Shown here piece after piece: positions 63,823 to 64,000 of a stretch of DNA of 64,000 nt. The notes below the pieces were generated by a model. It was given only the letters and a program-made list of their open reading frames with translations. It ran no database searches and was not told the origin of the DNA. Both the position numbers and the translations under genes were made by a program. The stretch is from Cercis canadensis. Lineage: Eukaryota > Streptophyta > Magnoliopsida > Fabales > Fabaceae. The DNA lies in the NCBI GenBank assembly GCA_003255065.1, contig QAOA01001003.1, forward strand, positions 73,756 to 137,755. Direction: 5' to 3'. Every line of letters starts with the position of its first letter. Position 1 is the stretch's first letter.

Positions 63823-64000
63823 CACTACAATACAAGAAAATTCTTGGATTCAAACGGAATTTTTCCTTTGGAATTTTGAACTCCAACCAAATTTGGATTG
63901 TTGGAGAAATGACCGTTGCAATTGCAAAATTTCAATGCAATTTTACTGTTGGAATTAAGTTGTGGGAAAAAAATTCCAATGATATTTAAAAATTTCAACG
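63823..64000 (+). mobile_element. Possible CACTA-type transposon terminus running off the window
   Basis: CACTACAATACAAGAAAA resembles the CACTACAA...AAAA termini of plant CACTA elements. It is followed by short motifs repeated in both orientations (ACGGAATTTTTCC, TTGGAATT, TTCCAATG, TTTCAACG), as in CACTA subterminal regions. The other end is outside the window, so this rests on the motif alone. Confidence 0.35.

Overview
The window is nuclear DNA of a flowering plant, almost certainly a eudicot: it is AT-rich, intron-rich and crowded with Athila, Tat, chromovirus, Ale and SIRE-type LTR elements, hAT-like non-autonomous elements and LINE debris. Only one complete host gene is supported, a DNA2/JHS1-type replication nuclease-helicase on the + strand (start codon 27,970, stop 56,679). 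I could place 34 exons that keep phase throughout and give about 1,391 codons. The species cannot be named from the sequence.

Layout. 1-9,237: 3' portion of an Athila element with its 3' LTR (7,930-9,237), inserted in a Tat-lineage element whose RNase H/integrase part, minisatellite-bearing 3' region and 3.8 kb LTR run to about 16,700. 16,712-19,156: a truncated SIRE-like copia element on the - strand with its LTR. 19,157-22,318: no recognisable gene, possibly the inside of a non-coding LTR element whose LTR begins at 22,337. 22,599-23,637: a hAT-like element with exact 8-bp target duplications. 24,571-27,759: a second, larger hAT-like element with perfect 11-bp terminal inverted repeats, carrying spliced-looking fragments of two unrelated mitochondrial-protein genes (CHCHD2-like and FAM136A-like). 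It ends next to the compact DNA2 promoter, which has two TGGGCT site II motifs, an E2F site and a pyrimidine patch.

27,970-56,679: DNA2. Intron 17 is 13.9 kb because it took in a SIRE-like solo LTR, then a young chromovirus inside that solo LTR, and separately an Ale-type copia element. The coding exons are untouched. Three of the 33 introns appear to use GC rather than GT donors.

56,680-64,000: intergenic, with two further inverted-repeat elements, a fold-back element, a 5'-truncated LINE tail and a possible CACTA terminus at the right edge.

Single-N positions in the window mostly sit between near-identical flanking copies. This looks like unmerged contig overlap rather than biology and should be kept in mind when reading repeats.
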